Positions 10,406 through 25,400 of a stretch of DNA of 64,000 nucleotides are shown one piece after another (the stretch's first letter is position 1; each line of letters starts with the position of its first letter). This DNA is from Aplysia californica. Its lineage: Eukaryota > Mollusca > Gastropoda > Aplysiida > Aplysiidae. A model generated the notes under the pieces. The model did no database searches and was not told the origin of the DNA. It saw only the letters and a program-made list of their open reading frames with translations. Made by a program: the position numbers and the translations under genes. The stretch lies in contig NW_004797725.1 of assembly GCF_000002075.1 (NCBI RefSeq), positions 392,719-456,718 on the forward strand, written 5' to 3'.

Positions 10406-13400
10406 GAGGAAATGGGATGGGTGAGTGCAGATCTCTTTAGCAGTTGTCTATGAGTCCTCAACTCACATGAGAAAAACTTCTTAACACTTGCACAGATACA
10501 GAAGCGAGCCAGAATATTTTCAACAGAGAATGACAAATAAACTTACTTTATCATCTTGAAGATCAGAGGCCTTAAGAAACCACTGCCCTGCTAACTGGTC
10601 TGCCATAACGCTGTCATGATGGCCACTAGTGCTACTGTCGTAGTTATAGTATGACCCTGGAGTGAACAAATAAATACAATTAAGAAATACAGGACCCAGC
10701 ATAGGTAAACTTCACTTTCCCCTGGAGCCCTCTGTGGTTTTTGTCATTGACAGAGAAGAACAAAGAAGGACTTTTTTTTTGTAAGCTCTCACAGGCATCG
10801 AAGAGACAGCAAGGTTAATATACTGTTCTAACCTTTTTAGCTTGAGGAAAAGAATTATGAAAATTGTCTACTTTCGAAATGTAAACCACTAAAAAGCTAC
10901 AAACTCTCAGAGGTGAGAATAAAACAAGCAGTACCAATGTATCAATACATGATATTCAAAAAGTGCAAGTGCAGAGAAGTCCTGTTCTAATACAGAATTA
11001 ATACATTATTTATTTACTCCACTATATTAAAGAGCATATTATATAAAGATGAGAAGAAATAAAATAAGCATTGTTGTCACGGTAATATGTCGAAGAAAAT
11101 AAAACACCATTACGAATACTAATTACATGTAACTGAGTTTGTTCTCTTATCCAAGAGACCAATAAGTTACTCTTTAACAAAAGTTATCTTTTAAAACTCA
11201 AGCTATAACAAGTCAATGAGAACAACTGATTCACAAATAGTATCTAAAGAAATTCATATATAAGAGACATGCACAAGTCAATAAAAAGCAGAATCAAAAT
11301 TGACTTACTTAAGACATCTCCATAGAGAAAAAAAAGACACCCACCATTCCATATTTTCTTTTCAAAAGAATCATGCCCCTGGTCCAACATGCCCTGGTAC
11401 AACTCTTGGTCCTCTGAAATGCCAAGCTGTTTTGCCATCTCCACCATCATGCGCAATGCAGCGAGCCACATGCCCCCACAATACGCACTGGTGAAATTTC
11501 ATTCATCAATAATCTTGGAAATTCAAGATCAACATCATGTGTCACAACGCGGTGGAATCAGGCGCTCGTCAATTTGGGGCACATATTGTTATTGGTATCA
11601 CCTTAAAGCCTATCCATTTGCCTTGCTTTTGACGAAAAAATATAAATTTATCTTGAATACATGTCAAGATATTGGCGATTGAAGGTGGGGGTGTCCTGGC
11701 TTCAGAGGTAAAATTAGCAAGAAAATGGCTGCCAAAGTTGAGTTATTTCCTTAGCGGGAGGGTCCGTGGAAACTGAAAACTTACATCTTGTACGACTTTA
11801 ATCAACGTTTTTCAGTAAACTACACACAGAAATATGTTCTTTAATTTGCATGAAAGTTGTTGAGCCAAAAAACAAAAATTCAATAAAAAGTTCCCAAACC
11901 AGCGGTAAAATGCCAGCTTCTTGACTTTCATTATTTTGACAAGCGCCTGATTACACCACGCTGCCTCACATAATTAATGTTGTATACACAAGATGCATTT
12001 TATACAGTAAATAAGTAACTTAAAGTCGAAAGGTAAATAAATGTTACTAATGGTTGAAAATTATTGATTTGGGCAAAAGCATTCATTCCAAAGAGCAAAA
12101 AAGCAGCAACGATATCTTTCCATAATCTGTATTGATATCTTAAAGTCTCATATTGTTCAGCATAACAGTCTCAGCAAACTCGAACATCTGTACACATATT
12201 TGTAATTACGTCTTTTCCTACTTACACAGCCAAAATATTCTTCCCGATAACATGCTAAATGCAAAAGACCTGAATGCATAAAAGACATTTTTTTTTTCCT
12301 TTTTAATCATGGAAAAGGGGGCTCTCGTGGCCTAGAGGTTAAGGTGTTGGTCTCTCATTCAAAGGTCCCGGGTTCGATTCCGGGTAGCGACCAAAAAATT
12401 TTCTAATCTAAAATTGTCTCCTTTCACCTCCTTTCCTGATCTCTAACAATGTTCTGTTGTCTGCTTTCATTTCCACTTTCTGCCCCCACTCCCTCACCTC
12501 CTTTGCCCCCTCCTCTGGGCTCCTGACTCTTTCTGCAGCCTTTCTACTGCTACTCCTTGGCTCCTCCTAACTGCTGTCTTTCTGCCACACCCCTGATCTC
12601 TGGTAGGAAAGATCTACACCTAGCCTTCTCGGACAAGGGCGAAAAATCTCGGAGGGCCCGTGTGCAAGTTGCGCACGTTAAAGATCCCTTGGTGGTCTAA
12701 AATCAATAAGAGTAGGCTTCGGCTGCCACCCGGGCAAAATTCAAAATTTCCTACCAACGAAAAAGTATTAGGTGTGTCCCGCGCGCTCATATGACCGTAT
12801 GCAGTTGCGAGCGCCGTAAAACCCTATACTAAACAAACAAACAAACAATCATGGAAAACTTTGACAATGTAGGTATTTCACTAACTGGCACTTTCCCAAA
12901 ACTGTGTTTTAATGTAGGTCTTTTTTTTTAACTTGCATACTTTTTTTTTTAACACTTATAAAAAGTTGGAGGTCACCTTCACAAAGAGGGTCACAAAATT
13001 ATGGTGTGACTGTCTCGGAGGACGTTTCAATCATCACATCTGACCAATCGTTACAATCACTTACCTCGCGCCTTTCATAACCCAAGCGTCAAATGTCTGG
13101 TCAGCATAGCCCCCGTTATCAATGAGTCCATCCCCATCAGTGTCCCACACCTTTGATGATTCCACCAGAACCTAGCAAATAAGTTATTCTGCTTGAAGCC
13201 ATGCAAATCATACATCTTACCCTGGGTACAAACAGCAAATCGTCGACCAGCTGTTCAGATGTACTTAGCCCAAAATTTTCAAGATTTTTAAACTGCATTT
13301 TCTTAATCTGTGGCATCGGTTGCAGTTGCAAGAGAAATGTTTTGGCGCAATTCAAATTCTAAATGTTGAAAAATGCACGAAAAGATACAGGTTAGGGTAC

Positions 13401-16400
13401 AATTTTTAAAAGAATGAAACATTTTTTTTTCTTTCTCCTGAAAAATGTTGCTTTCTGGGCTTGATACAGTTGAACAGCTTACCAACAAAACAAGGAGAAG
13501 GAAAGTGGAAAAGTGGGTGCTTGTTCTTCTAAAAAAGTGGGCAATAGGACATAAGTAGTTGAAGGATTCATAACACCTTCAAACAATATTTTACTATAAT
13601 ACAAATCAATACTCTACGGGTAAATGGTAGCCTAAATAGTGTTTGAGATATTGATACCAACACCCCCCTCCCCTACCGCCACCCATACATGGTGCTAATC
13701 AGAACCAACCAAACAACTAGTATCAGTTGTCGGAGAGAATCTGACCTTTCCTCTATTTATCAAGCTGAGCATACTAAATCCAATCTAAGGAATCCTTTCA
13801 AAACTTATTTTTAGCAAGAATGTAGAATTTTCAAACTTTTAAAAGACAATTCCATACTTATTTCCCATGTATGATATTGTAATTTTTCACAGAGTATCTT
13901 CCTTCACATAACTGAGCATTCTTCTATTATACCTTTTTATTAGCAGCTAGACAGAGGTGTCTAAATTAACCTCAGCTCATGAACTGAAAAAATTAAGCCT
14001 CTGAAATGTAACCAACAATGTTTTACAACATGAAAAGTAGGCTGCAAACAGGGGTAGGAAGTCGCAGAAAAAAGATATCTTTTCCATCGAGCATTTTCCA
14101 CCCTGGATGGGCTCTCTCTTCTCTCTTTCCTGCTGGACTCTCAGACCCAAAGGTCTAAATACCGCACAAAATAAAGAACGAACTCAACTAACCTTACACT
14201 TTGGGTACATGCAGTTCAAATAGTCTGTATCCTTAGTGGCACTGAAATCTCTGTACACTTGTAAGATAAATTTAAGATTCAAATCCTTCCAGTCATCTGT
14301 TGGGTGAATATTGTAAGCATTCACTCTCTTCCATGGCTCATCCTCTGAAAAAATAAACAAAAATTACTCTCATAAAATCTGAACTTGTTAGCAAGAGTCT
14401 TTCAGGTAGCTCAGTTTGACAATCCTCAAAACAGTATACTCTCTAAGCATTTCAGATTAATAGCTGAACACAAAGGTGAGGAAGAAATCTTTTCGACATA
14501 CAAAAAATATGAATTATGTGGAAGATCTCGGGAAAATATTTTGGCAAAGCTAGACTTACCAGGGTCACCAATATCATGCGGGATACAGTTTGCCACTTTT
14601 CTTATCCCATTAACGCCATTCATCAAAAACTTCACTCCCTCTGAATCTTCTAACGTCACAGTATCACCTGAGGGATAAATCAAGTTTCAAAAATAAGAAC
14701 AGATGCTTTTTAAGAAAGGAATAAGAAAAGATTAATTTTGGGCAGAAAAATAAACATTTCCACTGCTCCATGTCTCCAAGATTTTAACTAGATATAAAAT
14801 GATCAACATAAAGGCAAAACACAAAATGTTGCTCTAAATGTTACAGGCTTTTGTATCATCATGTTCTTGTGTCAATCCTTGTTTCTAATATTTAGTCTAA
14901 CAAAATAAAAAATGCAAAATATATGTGCATATTTTAGTTGAGCAGTATACTGAAATGATGACAGTCAGAAAATCACAAAGGAATTATGAGAAAAAATACA
15001 AAAATAACTTGGGAAATGTTAGAAAACCCATAAAATGTAATAAAACAATTCTAAAAAACACATTGAGACATTCCGGAAGAAGCAGTTTATTACCTCATGG
15101 GATTTTTAAAAAGTAGTCTGAGTAAAGAGAAGCAAATTGACATAATGTCAACCATTTAGTTTAGGAAAAAGGAGGTCATTAAGACAGACATGAGAGAAAG
15201 GAGAGAAGTAGGACAGGCACACTAATGACGCTCTCCAACTATCCAGTCTTTCAAGAAACAAAACTAAGAAAAAAACAATACCTCAGAAGGTAAGATTAGA
15301 AAAGATTTCAATCATTGTTCCAAGAGTACAAATAGGTCAACTATGCAAAAAAGCTTGTTGAAATTTGAATCAGGTGGGACTAACCACAGAAATCAACAAT
15401 TCATAATCCTGGAAACATCAGGTTGGTGACCTTTCTATTTCAAGGGCATGCACTCAAATGAAATCCTATCTACTACAAAAATAAAATGACTTTGTACTTA
15501 TAATGTGAAACAGATATCACTCATCTAAAAAAATTATGAAGTGAATTACCATAGTCGTACTGAAGAGAGATCTGCAGTTTTGGCCATAACATGAGAAGGG
15601 CAAAGGATGAATAGTGGTGAACATCATAGGTGTTGAACATTCGGTATTCTTGACCTGCAAAAGAGGAGGACAGAATTAGGCCACAAAACAATGCCTTAAT
15701 GGGTATTGGATAGGTAAATAAAAATCCCTTCCGAAGGGTGAATCAAACCTTTCAATAACCCAAAAGTTGAGTAAGAGGACAGGTAGCAACATAGAAGTAT
15801 AATTTACTTACATGTTGACTCTGTAATCTATGCTTGTGAGCATGCATATGAGTCTGCCCATATTTTCTGTGCAGACATGTGTCATGATATATTCAAAACA
15901 TAATAACAAATATGGTGATGAAAGATGAACAAGCAATTTTTTGCAATAAAATAAGTATAGTACGTTTTGTGACTTAAACCTCTCGACCACAGCTAACCTG
16001 ACACCAGTTTGTTTAAGGTTTAACTTCCAACACACCAAGGAATAATGTTAGATTTCAGCATTGCCCAGACTCAATCATATACACTCAAAACTGTGTAAGA
16101 CAGAAAAACCATTGTTGAGGAGAACAGTGGCTATCTTAGGAAGGCAGCCATCTTACACAGTTTCATTATTATGTAAAAAAATACGTTAATGCAAGGGAGG
16201 GAATCAGAAGTGATCATTTGTACTGGTAATAGTTTCATACAGGTGACCGATAGATCAGATTCAACTGTACTTGTTTTGGTCATGAGTCCAGGGACAAAAT
16301 CTCTAGATAAGACAATATGAAAATACAAAATCATATTGGTAACCAACAGCTGTGACACAAAACAAACAGCTTTTAAGTATACACACTTGAAAGGCACAAG

Positions 16401-19400
16401 GGAAAAACCAGCGATGTCAGTTTTTTTTCCATTTTTTGGGTTATTGTTCCAAAATGATGATTGGCTGGGTCTGCTTTAGTCTATCTACGTCACATACAGA
16501 AAAGCTCTGTCCAGTCTCTGTGAGAGTTAGAAAATATAGCCCACAATGGAAGAATTAGCGATGTCAAGATGTCAAGAACGAATAAACCAGCGATGTCAAG
16601 CATACTTTTCTTTGTTGCGCCCCTTGTGACCAATCAGTGCCTATATTTCAGTGAAAATTGTTGATTTGGTGTATGCTTAATGCCCCTATCAAGACTACTA
16701 GGTTATTAAAGAGGTGACATCTCTGAGTTTAACATCAATCCCCGAAACGACAGAGCCAAATAGGAATTTCATGTTAAGTTCCTTTTCCAAGGACGCAACG
16801 TTGTACCGAGCTGTGGCTCAAACCCCCCACTGGTATTATATGCCGAAACATTATTCAATGAGCACCCATGTTGCACTAACCTTTGATTATTCGAAGAACT
16901 TGGGCTACCCAAACATCTCAGCAAACTATTTGCCCAATTGTTGGCTGATATCTCTCTTCTCCTTTAAAATCTACTGTCTAAGTGAGACAGTCAGCAAAAA
17001 GGGAGGAGACGATGCGGCCAGCATGCTGCTACAACACTTTCTACACATTCTGCCAGTTGACGTGACTCATGCGCAGGCCAAAACAAGAACAGAACTGTGA
17101 TCTGGTTTCTTTATCATGTTGGAGTCCATCAGGGAAGGTACGAAAAAGTGAAAATCTCGTTTCCAGTGAAAGGCCACAGCTACATGGAATGCGACAGAGA
17201 CATGGCAGATGTGAAAGAGAAGGTCAGTGTAGATATTCCAGCCAGTTAGGTGGAACAATTCAAGACAGAGCCCTTTGGAAACCCTCGCTGCTCCAGATAG
17301 TGGGGATGACACGAGCCATATTCCAGAATGTGTCAGAAAATCTTAAACCGTACTACCATGTCTCCTGCCTTATACCCACTCGACCTCAGCTTGAAACCTG
17401 AATCTCACAGGCCCATCTGCAGCTAATGCAGTATAGAGAGAGCTGGAATATGGTCCGTTTCACTCAGCAATCATTATGAAGCCAGTGGAAAAGAAACGTG
17501 CTGCAAGACTCCTGCCCCTGAAACTCTATAAGAGCCCACTAACCACCAAAGCTACCAATTAATGTGCAGACATGAAGGTCTAAAAGGAGTTCTGGCCCGA
17601 TAGCTTTTCTCCAAATTGCCCCATGCTGGAGGAATAAGTGCCGCTCAAGAGTCTGATGACTCAGAGTTGTCATCGAAAAATGAATATCATATAATATAAA
17701 AATAAACAGAGTAAATATAGCAAAATGGTGTGCAATTTTCTTGTTCAAATCATTTAGCTTTGTTTGTATGCACAAATGAGTATAGAAACTCACGATTCAT
17801 TGACTTTCTTGAAGATGGAGACCTTGCCAACAGCTTACAAGGGAAAAACCAGCGAGCGCTGTCAGTTTGCTACATAGTTTTTCTATTTTGCTCTCACCGC
17901 AACACCCATAACACGTGGACTGTGAAAATTTCTGGTTTACAAAACAAATGGTCATACTTGAAGTCAATGTTAACAGTGGAGAGATCATTGGTGCAGAAAA
18001 AGAGTTATCTCAGAATTGCCAAAACCTGACATCGCTGGTTTTTCCATTGTGTCCTTCACTTCTTTATCTCATTTCTTTTATAAATAACAACATTAATTTT
18101 TCAGATGTTCTACCTTCCAAATATGCAAATCGACCATACTCTTGCACAGTAGAATGATGTGATTCAGTTTTACATCCTTTCACTGGCTCAATCCACACAG
18201 TTCCACCATCACTGACAAAATACAGTTCGTTGAAGATTGCAGACTTGTACCAAGCAGGAATGGAACTGAAAAGAAAAAAATCCCTCAAAACTTGAATTCT
18301 TCATAAGGCACTTTCAGTTTTAAAAAAGAAGTCCATCATGCAGCGATGTTCTAATTTGTTGACTGTTACATGAGCAAGAAGACATCTGTTCACTAGTTCA
18401 AAACAAACCCTGTCTTTAGCATTCACACCTTTTACCATCTCGTTATTTTTGTAAGGGGCGCTTTAGGAAATAATATCCCCATCATCATTTAGTCAAAAGC
18501 AAAGCTTGCTATAACATGTGAATGTGGAATTTGTGGATGCTGGTGCTCATGGCCTCACACCTGGGTAAGGAGTGGATAAATTCATCAGTAACAGAACTAT
18601 GTCAAATCAAAAATTATTTGTAGAAATCTTAAGCTGCTGAGTAACTACCAGGAGTCATCAAAAGAACTACTTACTCCTGCACTTACACTTTAATTATACC
18701 AGCACGGCTGAGTAAAGAAAGCATAGAAAAAGAAATAGTTTGAGATCACAAAAGGCATTCATTAGACACTAAAGTAATAGTTGAAAGCATAAATAGCTTC
18801 TTAAAAGTTTTTCTAACAAAGAAACAAATGATATCCTTGACAAAGAAATAGATTTTAGTTATATTATATTTAATTCATTTTGATTGTACAACTGCCATCA
18901 TATTTGTTGTTTACAATAAAAACAACAAGCAGCATTTTACTTCATAAGCATTTCTGTTCTGTAGGGCAGGTTCTGAAGAAGGGACTAATCCTACAATCTT
19001 ATAACATCTGGAAAAAGAGAAGACTTCAGATCTTGAGGCCCTCGATACATAACTTAAATTTTAACTAATATGTTATTTAATTCACATTAAATTTTTATTA
19101 TGTTCAAAACATGGGAAATACAAAAATCAACAAGCACACAAAAGCTGAAAAAAAAAGTGCAGATCATAAATCCACTTTAATTAATAAATGTAGTAAATGA
19201 AAGCAAAATCTTGGGATTTATATCTGCTATACAAAGATGGTAATTAAAAAGGTTACTGAACTCAGAGTTCAAAATCCACACCCAGTCCAGAATATAATTT
19301 TGCTATCACAATATATATTTGCAGCGAAACAAAAACTACATGCACATCTTAAGAACGAATGCCCATTTTGGTATTCAAAGGAATGTCAAATGAAACAAAA

Positions 19401-22400
19401 AGTACACTAAATATATCAAGGTGTGTGAGTTTCACAGTTTTGAAATAATGGCCATGAATAATAAATGTAAAAAATTCACAGCTTCACTAACTTACTGAAA
19501 CTTACGAGCTCTGCAATATGGGTGTCTGCCACTCTTCAATTTTCTGTTCCCACGACGGGTAGCTACGTAGAGTGTAGGCACATAATATAGATGCTCCTGT
19601 ACCATCTGTGTCAAACATTCTTGCATAGCGCCTGACAAAACAGAAGCAAGGGTCAAAAAAAGGCAAAAAAATATGCACAGCAAATTACAACCCATTTTCA
19701 AAAGGTTATTTAGATGACTTCTGTGGAATAAAAAACTCACAACTTTTTTCCAAGCAACAATGTCTAAAGTAAACTTGAACTAGATAACACTTACTTTACT
19801 TACTTTTACTTTTCCGATCCAGAGATAACACACTCACCAAACCTTTTTCTTCAATCAAAAAGCAAATACAAAATGGATTGACATGGTCACTATTACAGTC
19901 TGACAGAAATATTTATAAAGAAGCAACCTTACCTGGTGTACATATTTTCTCTTGAAGCAAACTGCACCTTTGGCATGTCCCAACTTAGGGAAAATTCACA
20001 ATGCCCCTTGGCTCCTCTTGAAACATTTGTCATTGCACAAACAGCGCTTGCTAATTCTTGTCCTTTGCTGGTTGGAGGAGACGGATCTGAAAGAAAATGT
20101 TCGTCAGATTTGTTGTTATACAGTTAGAAAACAGCAACACTAAAGAGAAGAACTTGTCAACATTCAGTTGCAGGATAATCTTAAACATAAAACATAGAAA
20201 TATGTCATACCCTTCAGTTAAAAGCATTTCTTTTCAGTAGAGAAGCGACTACTTGCTAGCATTTTGTTTCAGTTGTACACAGAGCAGATCTCAGACCATG
20301 AGGTGCACAAGATATTCATGACAGAAGTGTGGTAACTAACATTGGCAATCAAAATTGCATGCCTATTATCTTCAAAATATGGGAAACAAAAAAACCCCAT
20401 AAAACATGACAAAGTTTTAAAAAGTGCAGATCATTTACAAACAAAAAACCCCCCTTTACCCTATCCAAAGATTTTAAAAGACCCTCCTGAATAAAGAAAA
20501 AATCCAATATTGATGTTATTCATTATGCAAAAGTTACCTTCCCCCCTAATAATTGTAACTCTAGTCAATAACTTTTCATAGTGAGAAAACATAACTTTCC
20601 TTTTCAACATGGCAGCCACATTAAAATGACTTACCAAATTCATAAAAATTGTCGGTGTCAACTTGGGTGTACTTCCCTTTATTCTGAAAACAACTACTGC
20701 TAAAACATTATAAACAATCCACCCTTTTGATAACTTCGCTGACAGACTGACAGTCTAAAGGCAGTTACATTTTCAATACAATGAATGAACAAAATAAACC
20801 AAGTTATACCTAGAAAAAACAATAAATATGCTGTACCTGAACTCAACTCAGTGTCCAAGTGGCCTTTATTCTGTAGAGAGTTCCATACTTCACTGCCACT
20901 ACCTCTGGGATTGAATTCTGTTTTCACAGTCACATCCACTGCATCCTGTAGTGAATGAATAAACAACATGAGATTTCCATTGTTTACGGATGTTAAGGGA
21001 AAACTAAATCACGATGGTCTTGTACAAAAAGTACTGAAACAGCTCAACTAATCAACTATTTATAAACAGTAAACATCCGTGGGATGAGTCGAGAATTATC
21101 ATTTCACAGTCAAAAGAGCCACATAAGTTAGTTCCCAGGCAGCTTAGCACAATTGAGATGCAAATTATATCTTCTTTGGACTAAAAGACATTTAACGTAT
21201 AACACTGTAATGAAAGTCACAGCAATATATCAATCCAATTAAGTGGCCCATTTTAATTTAATAACAATATACCAGAAAGAAAACGGCAAAAGCAGATGGA
21301 ACAACGCATAACTCATTCAAACATAAATAGATAAACTGAAGAAGTAATTCAGCTTGCACATCTAAAACTGAGCTTTAAACATCTTCCCACACCATTATAA
21401 GAGGTTTTTTTTCTGGCTTTATGTTAATAAAATGCTACACCAAAATAGGGTTGTTTTTACTAGCTTTATTTTTTAAAAATACAACTGCTTGCATCTAGTA
21501 GACTGACAAGACAAAAATCCAAGGGTTACAAAAGTAAACAATCTTATAATCTATTTCCAAACCACCAACAATTATAATAAGACACAAGGAAAAATTTCAC
21601 AGACCACAAAAAAATCCTATCAAAACTTACGGTGGCCTTTGCAGAGATTCCATAAGAACATTTCATGCCCTTGAATTCTTGATGTATCATGACACCTTTG
21701 GCTTCATGGTCTCCATCACAAGCAGTAGAGAAGGCCTGAGACCACACACCACCAGCTTTGTCCTGCTTTGTGCCTTCTCCGTTTTTGAAAGTGAATGTCA
21801 AACTGACCTCAATGTCCTCTGTACTCTCATTGGATATTTCCCATACAAAAGCAGCAGCAGGTAAGCTTGTCTCCTGTAACAGTTCAGGTCAGCTCCAAGT
21901 AACCATTTCAAACTTGGCAACAAGCAAAGCTAATTATTAAAGTAAAAGAAAGCACATCTTTAAAGAGTCATATGATATTCTCATACTAATCTTATTTTAA
22001 TAAAAATAATAATAGAGAAAATGATTTCTGATTAAATCTTTAGTATGACTACCAAAAAAACAAAAAAGAAAAATTAAGAAAAACAGTCCATGGCAAACTC
22101 TCAGTCAAAGTATCAAAGTGGAAAGACTTTAGAAGTCCCACATTCTCTCGATAAAACAAAACACTATTTTAAATGGTGTATTCTACATCAATGATGGTCT
22201 CAAAATTAAATACTTATTTGACTTACAGGAGCATAATAAACAAGTTATCACCACTCATTTTAAAAAAGAAAGATTTAAAACAAAGTGGAGAAACCAACAA
22301 AAACAAAATAAATTTTAACTTACCAAGTAATCGTGCGGGAGGACCGGCGAAATTTGTTTACAGACAAGCGTGACTTTGTGTTCTGGTATGTGATAAATGC

Positions 22401-25400
22401 TCCAGGCACGAGGGTATAGTGCATGGTACAATCCATTCTCAGGGGGAAATGAGAAATCCCAGCTTCTAAGGGCCTTTTTTTTCTTTCTTGGAGCACACGA
22501 CAGAACTTTTTGATAAACTGTTTGTCCTTGTTTTCTTATGTTGACAATGAACTGAGGATCATGAAAAGATTAACTATAAAACACCAAAACTTGTGAACCT
22601 CAAGGTAATAGAAGCAAAAAATCTGAAGCAACAGAAATAAGCATTTGAATCAAAATGTTACTGTGTTCAGTCGAATTATGTTGTTTAAACAGATATCCTA
22701 TACTATACAATAATTTTAACAGCGCATGGTTCCCGATCAAGTGATGATAACTGAAAAGGGCTGAAAGGTAGGATATTTTGCAGGACCATACAATATACAC
22801 AATTGTATTATTTAATACTAATATATCTATGAGGTAATCCCGAAAAAATTCCATGCTAGCCCCCACCCCCTCTTCTCTTTAGTTTAATACCCAAGGCGCA
22901 GTTCACATTAATCGCTAAAAACAGCCGAATACATCAATTTTCTTTTTTATCTCCACTTTCTCACTTCAGATTCTTCACTAAAGCAAGAAAACAAGTTTCA
23001 AAAATTTTAAACTACCCAACTCCTATACTCTTCCACTACATCACAAGCCAGGGTTTTTTGGTGAAAATAAAAATGTGAACCATTGGGACAATATGTTCGT
23101 GTCGCAATAAATCCAAGTACATTAAAACAGTAAGTGTAAGCTTCAACAAGGGGACAGGTTCTACTTTTGCTTCTGTTACTTCTGGTATGGAACAATAACT
23201 GCATGCAAATATATACAGCCAGTACATGACGTGTTTCAAACTTACCTGATCAGCTTCTACAACATGATAATTATAGAGACCTGGAACCATTTGGAATCTG
23301 CAGAACTCTCCTCTGTATCCTCTACCAATGGTTCCACTTCCTATACCTCCTAAAGGACATCCTGGAAAGCCATACAAAATAACTTGATAAGCATGTATCT
23401 ACATACAATATACAATCATTCACATATATGTGCATGAGTTCTAAGACATATCATATTCACATATCATCTCCTCATTCACCATTGCCATATCATATGTCAA
23501 AATATGACGTTTTCAAGAGAAAAAACAGCTGTTGTAATTTGGGCAGTACACTATCTAAATACAAAATGTTAAATTCATCTTAATCCAAAACTATTTGAAG
23601 AAGAGGAATCAGACAAGGGCCAATTGATGTGCCTCATCAAACTCTAGAACATACTTGATTTGAATTTTTTAAATACTTTGACACACTATAATGTTAAATG
23701 ACGGTGATAATATATTCAGTAACTCAAAAAAAAAAAAAGGAACTGAACTGAAAGTAGTTGGTAAGGGAGATCAAGGGGGTAAATGTATATGCCACCATTG
23801 AACAGAGACATGTAAATCTAGACTAATTATTTCATTTGCTTGAATGCCTTGTGTTTCCAGAAGTATTTTCACAAATTTAAGTTGTTGTTCTTACGAGAAA
23901 TCTTGCCAGAGGATGAAAGAACAATTCGCAAGAAAATCTGCATGGACTGCAAACTTAAGGGAAAGAAACAAGGTTTTTTGTTGTTGTCTTTTTACTTCTA
24001 TCTGCACAGAAACAACTGGTGATCAGAACTAGGTCAATGAGTAGAAAAAAAGGAATGGAAAGTAAATATGAGCTCAAAAAGATAGCCAAGGACAAAATCA
24101 TATTAAATTACGGAGAGGCTACTCGCCCGATGCCGGGTGGCTAGCTCCAGGCTACTCGCCCGATCTAGGAGCTACTCGCCCGATCTAGGAGCTACTCGCC
24201 CGATCTAGGATTTCTGCGCATGTTCCGGGCAATTTCGGTCGATTAGCCCCGCCTGGCCTGCGGCTTCTGGCCCTGGTGGATTTCTGCGCATGCTCCTTTA
24301 AAATTCGCATGATCAATCGCGCAAGATTCAGTCACTCACTCGGTCACTCCTTGTCCTTCAAGTCAACAGTTGGATCGGTCAGCATGGCAGCTGAATTATA
24401 TGTGGGAAAGACTTTCCAAAGTTTTAGAGACCTGAGTGAAACAATTTCAAAATATTGCCACTTTTCACATGAACCATTTGTACTCGCATATTGCAGAAAA
24501 ATCGGTGCAGAAAACTCCAAACTATGTGAAGAAATGAGATCAAATTCGGTTGACTATCCTGACACTAGTCACCCTACATCGGGCGAGTACCCTGATGCTA
24601 GTCACCCAACATCAGGCGAGTAGCACCAGCCATTAAATTAACACACTTCATTTATTTTTCACACATATAATTACTATGTCACGAAAAATTTCCCATATCA
24701 TAATGGTAACTAATAGCTATTCTTTTTTAGAGCCTCAAACTTAAAACACATGTAGTTCAACTGCCAGAACATTGAAATTTGTCAACACTCCCTTGCGCTT
24801 GTTATTAAACATCAAAGAAAGAAAAATAACTGTATTCAAATTTTCTTTATTATACTCACCCTTCCTATCTTATCACTAGTAGGTCTCTAATCAAATATTG
24901 GGGTGACATGGAATGACACCTACTAAGGAAAACAATAAAACAGCAGTGTTTGTTGGCATATAACTTAACGAAAGTCACAGACATTTATGAGTTTCAAAAC
25001 TAAAAGATGACAACATTACAAACCGTAAATGGGTTTATGCTTCATTTGATTTAGATGGTCAATGAATGGCCTCCTTCCCTGGCGTTTTTTCTGTATCCAA
25101 AATTTTGCATATCTGGTGACAGAAAAAAAATCCTCAACAACAACACAACTGAGAATTTAAAAAAAACCATGAATGTCAAAAATTATTTCTGTCAAGCTAC
25201 AACAACTTTAATACAAAGTTAAATTGATATGTAATCTTTTATTGCAAGTCAGGACGTGAATGACCATATTTACAGGGAACTGATCAGGATATGTAACACT
25301 TAAATAAGTGGGCCACACAGGAATGCTGATAAACCACTCACTCTGTACAAAGTAAGAACCTGAAATATAAATTTGAATAGGCTACAAAAGAACCTGTATT

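Noticed and set aside
9985-10536. Long open frames rich in Arg-Glu or Ser-Leu on both strands
   Set aside because: They are products of the (GA)n/(CT)n microsatellite.
12317-12392. tRNA gene
   Set aside because: The T arm and B box are good but the acceptor stem does not pair, and the sequence continues into a SINE body with target duplications.
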